In this document: in pieces, positions 1 to 7,641 of the stretch
Numbering within the stretch: the stretch's first letter is position 1
Layout: each line of letters starts with the position of its first letter
NCBI GenBank assembly: GCA_030652635.1
Contig: JAUSPW010000284.1
Location: forward strand, 1-9,039
Direction: 5' to 3'
Source: Pseudohongiella sp.
GTDB lineage: Bacteria > Pseudomonadota > Gammaproteobacteria > Pseudomonadales > Pseudohongiellaceae
Length of the DNA: 9,039 bases
Made by a program: the position numbers and the translations under genes
The notes under the pieces: generated by a model
Seen by the model: only the letters and a program-made list of their open reading frames with translations
The model's database searches: none
Told to the model about the DNA's origin: nothing

Positions 1-375
1 TTGTGCGGCAGCGTCCATTGATTCTGCCAGGGTGGCTTTGAGTAGTCGCTTGGACTGACCTTCGCTCAGTACAATCTGGTCGGGAGACAGGCCCAGCTCG
101 AAACAGAACCGCTTGAGCATCTGACCGCAAACGCTGTTGACGGTTCCCAAGCGGGCCTGGCCGATGGATGTGGCCAAGTCGATGCGTCCGTTCTCAAGAA
201 GCCTGGAACGGGCGCGTTCGCGCAGCTCGGCGGCGGCCTTCACCGTGAAGGTTGTGGCCAGGATAGCATTAGGCCGAGCTGCGCCGGATTCGAGTGCTTG
301 GGCGAGCGTTTCGGTCAGTTTGTAGGTCTTGCCGCTGCCGGCGCCTGCGCTGATGAACTCGATGTTGAACATCAT
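1..375 (-). CDS. UvrD/AddA-like superfamily 1 DNA helicase, N-terminal part (cut by window edge)
   Basis: The first 125 codons are present; the gene continues past the left edge. Seen: a Walker A motif GAGSGKT at residues 11-17, a motif Ia-like segment TTFTVKAA at 41-48 followed by an Arg-rich helix, and a motif Ib-like segment GTVNSVCGQMLKRF at 77-90. This order and spacing, with Walker A almost at the N-terminus, is typical of UvrD/Rep, RecB and AddA helicases, which unwind DNA 3' to 5' using ATP. It starts ATGATG, and its first ATG overlaps the stop of the upstream nuclease gene (ATGA). A GGGAGG Shine-Dalgarno sequence lies 6 bases before the first ATG and 9 before the second, so either could be used. 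Translational coupling to an AddB-like nuclease suggests an AddAB-type heterodimer. Whether it carries its own C-terminal nuclease domain, as AddA does, cannot be seen here. Confidence 0.88.
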   Translation of the reverse strand, partial: MMFNIEFISAGAGSGKTYKLTETLAQALESGAARPNAILATTFTVKAAAELRERARSRLLENGRIDLATSIGQARLGTVNSVCGQMLKRFCFELGLSPDQIVLSEGQSKRLLKATLAESMDAAAQ

Positions 376-2990
376 TGCCAGCCTCCCAGCAAAACGAGGT
401 AGTCACGGTCCCATTTGCTTGGACCATTGACACGAAGCGTTCCTTCAGGGCCTTGGAACTCGTCTGGCCGGCCTTCCGGAACGACGTCGACAGTCCCAGC
501 GTCCAGCTGCTGCTTGCGCCAGTTCCAGGTAGCGCGTGCGCGGTCGATCAGGGTTGCAATGGTAACGCCGTCCGGCGGCCTTCTGACGTGGGCTTTCGGG
601 AAGGTGTTGGCAGCGGTGACGTACAACGCGCCGCTTTCCAGGATGAAGTAGCCAAGCGCGACGGGGGCGACACCTTTCATTTGTTCGATGAGGTTTGAGT
701 AGAGCGCCAGTTGCAGGTGCTCGCCTGCGCTAAGCAAGCCGGCGTAGTGGTTGTCGCTTCCCCACTTCATATCTAAGGCGACAGTTCGCTTGTCACCAAG
801 GGTGGCAAGTAGGTCAATCTTGCCGATAAGCGGGATCACACCCAGGGTTCCGGTGAACTCTACTTCGGTCTGGACCTTTATTGCGCCAGCGGACCTTAGG
901 TGGTCTAGGAGACTGCAAATGGCCCTTTCGCAGACCTTGCGGAAGTGCTGTTGGCTTACACCTGCTCCTTGCATGAGTAGGACGGCGCCCTCGGTCTGTA
1001 GGAGCATGCCGACTTCAGATCGGAACCAGACGATTGCGGCGTGGTTCGACCAAGTTAAGGCATCTTCGTGAGCGAAGAGCCTCTCGAACACGCGGTGCGC
1101 AAGGATGCCGAGCAGGCGGTTGTCTTCCTCCACCGCTAGGACATAGCTGGGCTCCATGTAAGCCACCCGCTTAAGGACGAAGAGAGCGGGGTCGTTGAAG
1201 AGTTCGTTGAGCGTTGTGAACGACTGCGCGAAATCTCCGAGCTGTACAGAGTTCGGAAATAAAATTTGCCTTGGGGGTGCGGGAAGTGGTTGAGGCGGAA
1301 TTACTTCGGCCGTTGTCCCGAGAAGTGCGGAGCCTAGGGCGGTGTCCAGATCGAGCGCGCCAGATTCTATGTCCGGTACGAGCTTCTTCAGAAGCTGGCG
1401 AACCGGATGAACTTCTGCATGAAGGGGAGGGCAGACTAGGACAAACTTCTTCCTCGCGGCAAGTAGGGGCCGCAGCCACTGCTGTGCCAAAGAAATTAGC
1501 TCACGTGCCGGGTCTCGCAGTTGAACACCCTGCTGAGTGAGAGCTGCCACCTCCGAAGGGGACCAGGGTAGTGGGGTGGGCAGAACAGGCGTGGCCGGCA
1601 TCCACCAGACAACCTCGTCGGCGGCCTCGATGCACGCGGCTGCCGTGTTCGCCGAACGCATGCAGCCGACATGGGGCACCGCAGCGGGGTTAGTTGCCCC
1701 TGATGGCGTGGCGTGGGCCACTAGTTGCTCAATTTGCCGCGGCAGAACACTCGTCAGGCCTTGCCGAGCCAGCTCGATCAGTGCGTCGTAGACGGCCGTA
1801 CATTGGCGATGCGCCATCAAAAAGCTCTCCACGTCGGCGGATTCACTAGTGAGGCGACGCCGCATCGCTTCCTTGAGCCGGTCGATCCGAGCGATAAGCG
1901 CATCTGTGGGCACTCCTTTGGTGCGAGACCAACGCTCGGATTCCAACCAGTAGGTGATGTCACCTGCAATTTCCCGAGCGTCGTCACTTGCGGCGAGCTT
2001 AGCCTTGGCCGCAGTCCAAGCCGCGCCGCCTATTCCAGGCTGCTTGGCAATAGCGCGGGCGAGCGTGCGTCTCGCGCGACGACTGAACGGACCGACCGGG
2101 TGGGTCAAGAAGTCCAGCAGTCGATTTATGTCAAGAGGCTCCCAGCACATCTCCACGGCAAGGGGTAATGCCTGAAGCGCTGGACGAAGCTGACTCGGGC
2201 GTTCGAACCCACAGTTGACCCCGCCTGTTGCGGCTAGGGTCACGTCCAGTGAGTCGCCGGTGTCTTCGGCCAGGATCAGTCGGTCACCAGGCGAGTGCGA
2301 GTGTTGTGCTCTCACCCAGTTTTCGGCTGTCATGGAAGTGAGGGAGTGCACCAGCAAAACACTCCCATCAGTCGGAGCGGTCAAAATGCCTGCCACGCCG
2401 CCGGTCAGCATAGTCAGGGCATTGCCTTGCAATGCGCGGAGTTGGCCTTCTCCCTGTGGTTCAGGAAGGCAGATCTCCACGGCGGGCAAGTGGTCGAGCA
2501 CATGTCGCCAGAGCAAGGGGAAGTCCTCGGGCATGTCAACCAACGCAACTGACTTGATGGGACCAGGGCCGGACTCGCGAAGAGCTTGCACTACCAAGTG
2601 CAAGCGCTCTGCCTCTCCGGGAGGCAGCACTTCGAGCGCCGTCTTCTCGATGGCGGCAAGTTCCTGAAGCCGCAAAGGGTGCATTGACTGTGCACCACCG
2701 TCCCAGCCTCCTAGTCGCCACTCGTCGCGCCAGGCCAGCAGCCGCGCTGCCGTACCGATGCTGTCAGCCTTCATGGACTCACTGTAGAAGCGTGAGTTGT
2801 TGTCATGGTCCCGAAGCAGGCCGGAGTAGACCGCAACCCGTTTGGCAGTGGACGCTTCCGGCGCACTCAGACCGAGGTAGGTTTCCAGAAGGGACAGAAA
2901 TCCGAGGCGGCCGACTACTGGTGTGCTGAAGAAGTTTGTCGGGGACGGACCCTGGCGGGCGTCCAGGAACAGACCAAAAGTGACGTGCAT
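372..2990 (-). CDS. AddB/RecB-family PD-(D/E)XK nuclease with inactive helicase fold
   Basis: An 872-residue protein. The last ~250 residues form a RecB-type nuclease domain: GILAHRVFE (His 632, Glu 636), GKID (Asp 726), LDMKW (Asp 740, Lys 742) and the Q-box QLALY (Gln 760, Tyr 764). This matches the PDDEXK_1 arrangement of AddB and RecB. The N-terminal ~600 residues have the length of an AddB helicase-like body but no GxGKT Walker A, so ATP-driven unwinding probably comes from the UvrD-like partner encoded next. The cysteine set of the AddB iron-sulphur cluster is not visible around the nuclease domain. The reading frame is open to a TTG at 3026, but the ATG at 2990 is preferred: an AAGGGAG sequence lies about 11 bases before it, and the protein then begins MHVTFGLFLDAR. 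Base composition is visibly GC-richer than in the res and mod genes upstream. Likely role: exonucleolytic processing of double-strand ends, either for repair or, given the context, against foreign DNA. The nuclease assignment is firm; the role is inferred. Confidence 0.87.
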   Translation of the reverse strand: MHVTFGLFLDARQGPSPTNFFSTPVVGRLGFLSLLETYLGLSAPEASTAKRVAVYSGLLRDHDNNSRFYSESMKADSIGTAARLLAWRDEWRLGGWDGGAQSMHPLRLQELAAIEKTALEVLPPGEAERLHLVVQALRESGPGPIKSVALVDMPEDFPLLWRHVLDHLPAVEICLPEPQGEGQLRALQGNALTMLTGGVAGILTAPTDGSVLLVHSLTSMTAENWVRAQHSHSPGDRLILAEDTGDSLDVTLAATGGVNCGFERPSQLRPALQALPLAVEMCWEPLDINRLLDFLTHPVGPFSRRARRTLARAIAKQPGIGGAAWTAAKAKLAASDDAREIAGDITYWLESERWSRTKGVPTDALIARIDRLKEAMRRRLTSESADVESFLMAHRQCTAVYDALIELARQGLTSVLPRQIEQLVAHATPSGATNPAAVPHVGCMRSANTAAACIEAADEVVWWMPATPVLPTPLPWSPSEVAALTQQGVQLRDPARELISLAQQWLRPLLAARKKFVLVCPPLHAEVHPVRQLLKKLVPDIESGALDLDTALGSALLGTTAEVIPPQPLPAPPRQILFPNSVQLGDFAQSFTTLNELFNDPALFVLKRVAYMEPSYVLAVEEDNRLLGILAHRVFERLFAHEDALTWSNHAAIVWFRSEVGMLLQTEGAVLLMQGAGVSQQHFRKVCERAICSLLDHLRSAGAIKVQTEVEFTGTLGVIPLIGKIDLLATLGDKRTVALDMKWGSDNHYAGLLSAGEHLQLALYSNLIEQMKGVAPVALGYFILESGALYVTAANTFPKAHVRRPPDGVTIATLIDRARATWNWRKQQLDAGTVDVVPEGRPDEFQGPEGTLRVNGPSKWDRDYLVLLGGWQ

Positions 2991-3120
2991 AACGAGGTTT
3001 ACTCCCTTGGAGACAATCGAATGCAAGCGTTAAATTGCTTTTTGTTCACCTGCTCCGAGTCGACGAGGGTAATCGACTTCTAACACACAGCAACTCGACA
3101 ACCTCAAGCAATGGAAGAGC

Positions 3121-3135
3121 GATAATGAAATTATC
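3121..3135. repeat. Perfect 6-bp inverted repeat overlapping the -10 element
   Basis: GATAAT and ATTATC are perfect inverted arms separated by three bases (GAA). One arm is the candidate -10 hexamer itself, so a dimeric regulator bound here would occlude the promoter. A 15-base AT-rich dyad can occur by chance in such sequence, and no regulator gene is in the window, so operator function is only a suggestion. Confidence 0.35.
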
Positions 3136-3156
3136 ACACTGCCTTCACTGAACCAA
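3130..3156 (-). promoter_or_regulatory. Candidate extended -10 promoter for the nuclease-helicase pair
   Basis: On the minus strand the sequence TGTGATAAT (3130-3138) fits an extended -10 element. A poor -35 candidate TTGGTT lies 15 bases upstream (3151-3156), and an alternative TTGCTT lies 19 bases upstream; neither spacing is ideal. The implied leader to the ATG at 2990 is about 130 bases. It lies in the only sizeable gap of the four-gene array, which suggests the nuclease-helicase pair can be transcribed independently of mod-res. Read by eye only. Confidence 0.35.
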
Positions 3157-3218
3157 GCAACGTCGTTAGATTCAAAATAAGTATGAAATGATGTTGCAAC
3201 GTCCTACGCGATTCGTCG

Positions 3219-5864
3219 TTAAGCTCTGTGATCGGAGATAGAAGCTTGCAGCTGTTCTCTGAGGTTCCTGCCAAATTCGTCTGTCTTTTGTGCCATTAGA
3301 TAGATGCCCTTTCCATTGCTCCGTTTAGCCCACAATTCACCTACCATCCGCTTCTCCTTTTCTTGGTCAGCGCTGAAGCGATCAGCGCCTTTATATTCGA
3401 TAATAAACAACCTTCCATCTGTTAGCTTGGCTACAAAGTCTGGATATGTTCGCTGAGTAGAAGTAGGCATCCAGAACTGATTCGCATGAACTAAGTTACG
3501 CACCCAGAACTCAACCCCGTCGAGGAAGTCAATTGCCTGTGCACAGAGGAATTCCTCTGATTCCTGCCCCCCAGCAGTCTTCCAAAGCAAATCGCCAGGG
3601 CGGGGATAAAAATGCTTTTTGAATCGATACGGGCCTTGATAATACGAGTGTGCCGGGTACTGAGTCATGTCAGATGGGAATGTAAAATCATACTTAGGTT
3701 CGGTATTAACCGTGATTTCCAATCGTTCTTGAAAGAGTGCTTGCTGGAAGCCTTCTTTGTAAGCTTTAGCTTTGGCTAAATGCAATTGCTCAGAGAGCTT
3801 TCTACGAAGAATAAACTGACCCTTGAGCAATTGAGCGAGAGAGAATCCGCGCTCAGTTAACAGGCCCTGGATGGCTCGACGTAACCACTCTCTAAGCACT
3901 GGCTGTTTTACTGATGGATCTCGTATCTCATTGTCTAGCCAACCGATCAAATCCATCTCGGTTCGATCTTGTGCGAAGCCTGGTAAATAGGTCACAACAT
4001 CATCTTTGATGTGATGAAATTTCACTTCCCGACCATCAAGATAAACCTCAAAGGTCATAGCGTCCTCATTGAAGCGAAAACTCGTGAGATCGGGCGCGTA
4101 CGAAAGTAGATCCCAAGAAAATTCAGCTGATACTGCCCCGCGTTCTAGTAGTTCAAGTTCGCCCTGTTCTACGGAATACAGACGAGGCACACTAAAGATT
4201 AAACCGCGTTCGCTGGGAGCTTTCGCTGCTTCAGTAACCTGCTGGTGCCGCTCCACCGCAACAACCAAGTCACTTCGCTCATTTGGCGGCGCAGATTCCA
4301 CAATAGCATCTACCGTCGACCCATCTAAAAAGTCGCTGATTTCAAGATGTCCGCCCTCACCTTTTTCGCTCGGGACGAATTTTACTCGTGCCTTATCGCG
4401 CTCAGGAATTGCATCAAAATCAGGTTCCCTTGAAACATAAATACGAGTGACCGGGAGTGCCCGAGTAGCGGTTTCTCCGCCCTCAAGGGGCAGCACAGGT
4501 AATCCCTCGTCCTTCCGAATTGCAGAAAGAGCTTCCATTGGGTTAAAGCCAATGTTTATAAGCGATTGTGTCAGCTCCCCCGCAGCGCGACCAAAACCTT
4601 CTGAAACAACGTGTGCGTAGGCCTTACTCATAGCTTCCTGCTTACGAGGTGTAGCATATGGCATGCGAAGAACACGACCGAGGAGCTGCTGAATATCTTT
4701 GTCGCTCTTGACTTGTGCTACTGAACAAAACACATATGCTATAGAGCAATCCCAACCCTCTTTCAAAGCCTGCTTTGTGATGATTACCTCTATTGGGCAA
4801 TCCTTCGCGAAAAGATCAACTCCATCAATTTCACGCTGATCACCCGTTGCAATTGCAATTGCCTCTTCTTTCAAACCATCATTTTCAATCAAATGCTCTT
4901 TAACTTGCTCTACCGTAGCTACTCCACGCGCATTTTCAGCCTGTACAAGCAGCAATGGTCTAATGTATTCCGGTTCATCAAAAGCGATCTTGGAGAGGGT
5001 CTTACGTCGTGCTACCGCACTACTAACAGCTGCCTGCCACTCCCCATTATGTTCCTTCAGCACGACTGGGAACTTGATCATGTTTTCTGCCTTCAGCTCG
5101 AAAGCTGACACACTAACCAGAACATTAGAACTTGTACTGTTAGGTGTTGCAGTCAGCTCAACGATTCCACGAGGCCCGAGACGGTCGTAAACTTTATACG
5201 ACAAAGGAGTGTTCGCGTTATGGGATTCGTCGGTAATAACTAATGGACCATGCAGTTTCAGTAGGTTGGCAAACGAGGCTATAGCTTTGCCATCTGGACC
5301 CTTCTCTAGGTATTCAAGTTCACGGGTTGATCCTACGAAATGAGGCTCTAAATCCTCGTGGTACTCATATACCCTTCTTCCTTCAGTTTCCTCAACACGA
5401 AGGGCCGCAATCGTTGATATAACGATGCAGACTTTTGTGCTGAGATCCGCAGGGCGTATGTGAGTGAAATCGTCCACGTCAAATACGGCAACTTTACCAT
5501 CAAAAGCATCGTCTAATTCCTGGCGGTATGGATGCCTTGTATTGCGAAAAGCTTCCAACGTCTGATTCTTAATCTGCGTGGTCGGTACCATCCAAAGAAC
5601 TACGGGATACTCTCTCTCAAGCAGATATGTTCCCGCGGCTTGGATGAAATGTGCGCCGAGAATAGTCTTGCCACCCCCGGTCGGGATTCGCAGACAAACG
5701 TATGGCACATGCGGCTGATTGGGCAAGGGTTTGTAGTCAGTGACCATTCCCTTATCAGCAGTTGCAGCAAAAGCTGCCGCTGGACCTGAGAGTCGAGATA
5801 AGTCAAAAAATTCTTCCAAGCTTTTCTTTGCACGGCGTTGATAAAGTTTGAGCGCAAGCGCCAT
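3219..5864 (-). CDS. res: Type III restriction enzyme Res subunit (DEAD/DEAH-like helicase plus PD-(D/E)XK nuclease)
   Basis: An intact 881-residue protein, within the usual size range of type III Res subunits. Superfamily 2 helicase motifs appear in order: a Q-motif-like start LKLYQRRA (5-12), Walker A PTGGGKT (61-67), motif Ia WMVPTTQIKNQ (91-101), Walker B/DEAH-type DESH (212-215), TATP motif III (238-241), motif V ITKQALKEGWDCS (about 360-375) and motif VI QQLLGRVLRMP (about 390-402). The C-terminal endonuclease shows PD (808-809) and EYK (823-825), the PD-(D/E)XK core. In type III systems Res acts only in complex with Mod: it hydrolyses ATP, travels along DNA and cleaves near two unmodified inverted sites. 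Its ATG follows the mod stop by one base, with an AAGG sequence inside the end of mod as ribosome-binding site, so the two are translationally coupled. No frameshift or missing catalytic residue is seen. Composition is AT-richer than the downstream nuclease gene. Confidence 0.93.
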   Translation of the reverse strand: MALALKLYQRRAKKSLEEFFDLSRLSGPAAAFAATADKGMVTDYKPLPNQPHVPYVCLRIPTGGGKTILGAHFIQAAGTYLLEREYPVVLWMVPTTQIKNQTLEAFRNTRHPYRQELDDAFDGKVAVFDVDDFTHIRPADLSTKVCIVISTIAALRVEETEGRRVYEYHEDLEPHFVGSTRELEYLEKGPDGKAIASFANLLKLHGPLVITDESHNANTPLSYKVYDRLGPRGIVELTATPNSTSSNVLVSVSAFELKAENMIKFPVVLKEHNGEWQAAVSSAVARRKTLSKIAFDEPEYIRPLLLVQAENARGVATVEQVKEHLIENDGLKEEAIAIATGDQREIDGVDLFAKDCPIEVIITKQALKEGWDCSIAYVFCSVAQVKSDKDIQQLLGRVLRMPYATPRKQEAMSKAYAHVVSEGFGRAAGELTQSLINIGFNPMEALSAIRKDEGLPVLPLEGGETATRALPVTRIYVSREPDFDAIPERDKARVKFVPSEKGEGGHLEISDFLDGSTVDAIVESAPPNERSDLVVAVERHQQVTEAAKAPSERGLIFSVPRLYSVEQGELELLERGAVSAEFSWDLLSYAPDLTSFRFNEDAMTFEVYLDGREVKFHHIKDDVVTYLPGFAQDRTEMDLIGWLDNEIRDPSVKQPVLREWLRRAIQGLLTERGFSLAQLLKGQFILRRKLSEQLHLAKAKAYKEGFQQALFQERLEITVNTEPKYDFTFPSDMTQYPAHSYYQGPYRFKKHFYPRPGDLLWKTAGGQESEEFLCAQAIDFLDGVEFWVRNLVHANQFWMPTSTQRTYPDFVAKLTDGRLFIIEYKGADRFSADQEKEKRMVGELWAKRSNGKGIYLMAQKTDEFGRNLREQLQASISDHRA

Positions 5865-5865
5865 A

Positions 5866-7482
5866 TTAGCGAGCCTTGATATCGTAAGGGGTTTGTTTGA
5901 ATGTGATATCTAATTCTGACATCAGCTCCTCTGGCAAGTCGTTTGCCTCACCATAAATAACTTTGGGGCCATTAAACTTTGGGAGACACTTCAATATACG
6001 CTTAGTTAGTACATTGCCGCCGCTCTTGCTCAAGTCCCCTAGAATGCCATTAAAAAGCAAGTAATAGCCGATTTCATTGTGCACCCCCAAAAATGCTTCA
6101 GTTTTCGCCCGAGTCGATCTTGGCGCACCTGTTTCTGCGAACCAAATGTGGGCTGCGAGATCCTTGAATCGCACACCTTTTTGAATACGACCCTCATCAT
6201 CAAAAATCGAATTGCCTAATTTGAAAAATTGGAAGCCACCACCACCCTTCCACCCAACTGATTTTGATATTCCTGAATCCTCTCCTTCAACAACTTTTGC
6301 CAGACGTACTTGACACTTTGATCGCGCATGCTCACCACGCTCAATCCCAATCCAGCGCCGATTCATCTTGTGTGCAACTGCAGCTGTAGTGCCCGACCCA
6401 AGAAAGCAATCTAATACTAAGTCTTGAGGGTGCGTAACCAACTCTAGACAACGCTTAACTAGCCCCTCAGGTTTCTTACTTTTCGGAAGAGAGACATGTC
6501 CTTCCTTGTGTAAGTTGTTCGACAACAAATCATCCCACAATGTAGTGAGTGGCTCGCCAGCGACCAGCTCGCCATCAATCTCTTTCAGCTTCCCAGAATA
6601 AAATATAATCCGTTCGCCTGCCAGAAAGTACATGTCAGAGTGATTAGCTCTCTCGAGCTTAAATATGTCCTTTGGGGATGCTAGCGAGGCGTCAATATAT
6701 TTTTTTGCGTCCTCTCCGACTGCATTGTAATCGGGCCGAGCTAAACGGATGACTTGTCTAGAATGGTCAATCACAAAAGTGTTAAGAATGTCCTCAAGCT
6801 GGTCTCCATATTCCGATTTTAACTCCTTCAATGACTTATCCATGTATTTAACAAAAGCCGAAGAAAGGGTAGCAAACTTCCATTCCTGATGAGGGGCATC
6901 TGGATTCAGTAGAAATCTGTTATATCGTTTATCTCGCGCCCTCCCAGTGAACAATCGGTTCGGTTTCCACTTTGATTTATTCTTGGCATAGACAACTATA
7001 AAATTGGTGGTGCTTACCAATCCTGGGTTGATTGATTTATGTCCAGTTGCTGCGCCTTGTTTAAATGTCACTATCGCGATTCGATTCTTACGTTGGAATA
7101 TCTCGTCAGCGATTGCGATCAGGTATCCCAATTCATTATCATCAATGTGGATAAAAATAGTCCCATCTTCGCTTAGCAACTCGCGCTGCAGCTCTAGTGA
7201 GGGATAAAGGATGGAGAGCCAAATGGAGTGCTCTAAGTTGTCATCATAGTCATCGAAAGCTTGGCCGGTATTAAACGGCGGATCTGCATAGATGCACTTA
7301 ACCTGACCAGAATAATATGGTAGTAACGCTTTCAGGGCATCCAAGTTGTCCCCTTCGATCAGCATGTTAGGAGAATCCTCTTCTCCGCGCGAAAGGCTTT
7401 GTATAGGCTCCAGCAGACGATAAGGAGCTAATGAAGACCGCGTGAGATCAATATCTCGGTTGTACCACGAAAGCATTGGCAT
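5866..7482 (-). CDS. mod: Type III restriction-modification DNA methyltransferase (Mod), probably N6-adenine, beta class
   Basis: A 538-residue protein that methylates the recognition sequence and supplies target specificity to the complex with Res. Catalytic motif IV DPPFN is at residues 67-71, preceded by LIEGDNLDALK. The AdoMet-binding motif I, DCFLGSGTT, is at 358-366, followed by AVAHKMNRRWIGIE. Motif IV before motif I defines the beta class, shared by type III Mod proteins. The intervening ~290 residues probably include the target recognition region; the site cannot be read from sequence alone. The late segment GWKGGGGFQFFKLG (410-423) resembles that seen in many type III Mod proteins. 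The ATG at 7482 is supported by GAGGAA 8 bases upstream; a second ATG two codons on would be too far from it. No long simple-sequence repeat that could cause phase variation is present. It is the first gene of the array, with its own candidate promoter. Confidence 0.93.
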   Translation of the reverse strand: MPMLSWYNRDIDLTRSSLAPYRLLEPIQSLSRGEEDSPNMLIEGDNLDALKALLPYYSGQVKCIYADPPFNTGQAFDDYDDNLEHSIWLSILYPSLELQRELLSEDGTIFIHIDDNELGYLIAIADEIFQRKNRIAIVTFKQGAATGHKSINPGLVSTTNFIVVYAKNKSKWKPNRLFTGRARDKRYNRFLLNPDAPHQEWKFATLSSAFVKYMDKSLKELKSEYGDQLEDILNTFVIDHSRQVIRLARPDYNAVGEDAKKYIDASLASPKDIFKLERANHSDMYFLAGERIIFYSGKLKEIDGELVAGEPLTTLWDDLLSNNLHKEGHVSLPKSKKPEGLVKRCLELVTHPQDLVLDCFLGSGTTAAVAHKMNRRWIGIERGEHARSKCQVRLAKVVEGEDSGISKSVGWKGGGGFQFFKLGNSIFDDEGRIQKGVRFKDLAAHIWFAETGAPRSTRAKTEAFLGVHNEIGYYLLFNGILGDLSKSGGNVLTKRILKCLPKFNGPKVIYGEANDLPEELMSELDITFKQTPYDIKAR

Positions 7483-7490
7483 TAACTTAT

Positions 7491-7496
7491 TTCCTC
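7491..7496 (-). promoter_or_regulatory. Ribosome-binding site of mod
   Basis: GAGGAA on the minus strand lies 8 bases before the ATG at 7482. This strong Shine-Dalgarno match at near-ideal spacing decides the start in favour of the first of the two close ATG codons. Confidence 0.75.
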
Positions 7497-7553
7497 TATA
7501 AATCTAGATCAATCCGTTAATGCCGCCGCTTTAACAGTGATATCGGTCAATCC

Positions 7554-7567
7554 CAATCGGGCGATTG
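7554..7567. promoter_or_regulatory. Inverted repeat at the predicted mod transcription start
   Basis: CAATCG and CGATTG are perfect 6-base inverted arms with GG between them. The dyad begins four bases downstream of the candidate -10 element and should cover the transcription start. This is a classic operator position, but no controller protein is encoded in the window; binding by Mod itself or by an unlinked regulator is speculative. Confidence 0.4.
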
Positions 7568-7570
7568 AAA

Positions 7571-7599
7571 AGATTAACTTGCCGGATTTTAATAGTCAA
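7571..7599 (-). promoter_or_regulatory. Candidate sigma-70 promoter of mod-res
   Basis: On the minus strand TTGACT (7594-7599) is a strong -35 match. After a 17-base spacer comes TAATCT (7571-7576), which keeps the key T-A and final T of the -10 consensus. The start would be near 7564, giving a leader of about 80 bases to the mod ATG. It is the best promoter-like pair upstream of mod, found by eye. Confidence 0.5.
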
Positions 7600-7621
7600 T
7601 CCAATAAGTTGCATCACACGA

Positions 7622-7641
7622 AGCCTTATTGCTGTAAGGCT
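7622..7641. repeat. Seven-base-pair stem-loop upstream of the mod promoter
   Basis: AGCCTTA and TAAGGCT are perfect inverted arms around a 6-base loop. There is no T-run on either side, so it is not a convincing intrinsic terminator. It could be a protein-binding dyad or chance; no function is assigned. Confidence 0.3.

Larger units (their letters stand above)
7509..7602. repeat. Three direct copies of TCAATCC in the mod upstream region
   Basis: TCAATCC occurs at 7509-7515, 7547-7553 and 7596-7602. The latter two extend to GTCAATCC(C)AAT. The third copy overlaps the -35 hexamer of the candidate mod promoter (minus strand GGATTGAC). Reiterated short motifs around a promoter can be binding sites for a regulator. 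Chance recurrence of a 7-mer three times in under 100 bases is unlikely but possible. Confidence 0.45.

Noticed and set aside
2991..3026. Twelve-codon N-terminal extension of the nuclease gene from a TTG start
   Set aside because: The ATG at 2990 has a better start codon and an AAGGGAG sequence upstream, and the extension reads like leader sequence.
137..3083. Many open frames of 60-150 codons on the plus strand opposite the nuclease and helicase genes
   Set aside because: They are antisense shadows in GC-rich sequence. The minus-strand frames carry complete family motifs; the shadows have no motifs and no consistent start signals.
4893..5190. Plus-strand frames opposite res
   Set aside because: They are antisense to a complete helicase with all motifs; no independent evidence of coding.
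6238..6250. Short CCA repeat within mod as a possible phase-variation tract
   Set aside because: Only about three units. It simply encodes the glycine run of a common Mod segment and is too short for slipped-strand switching.
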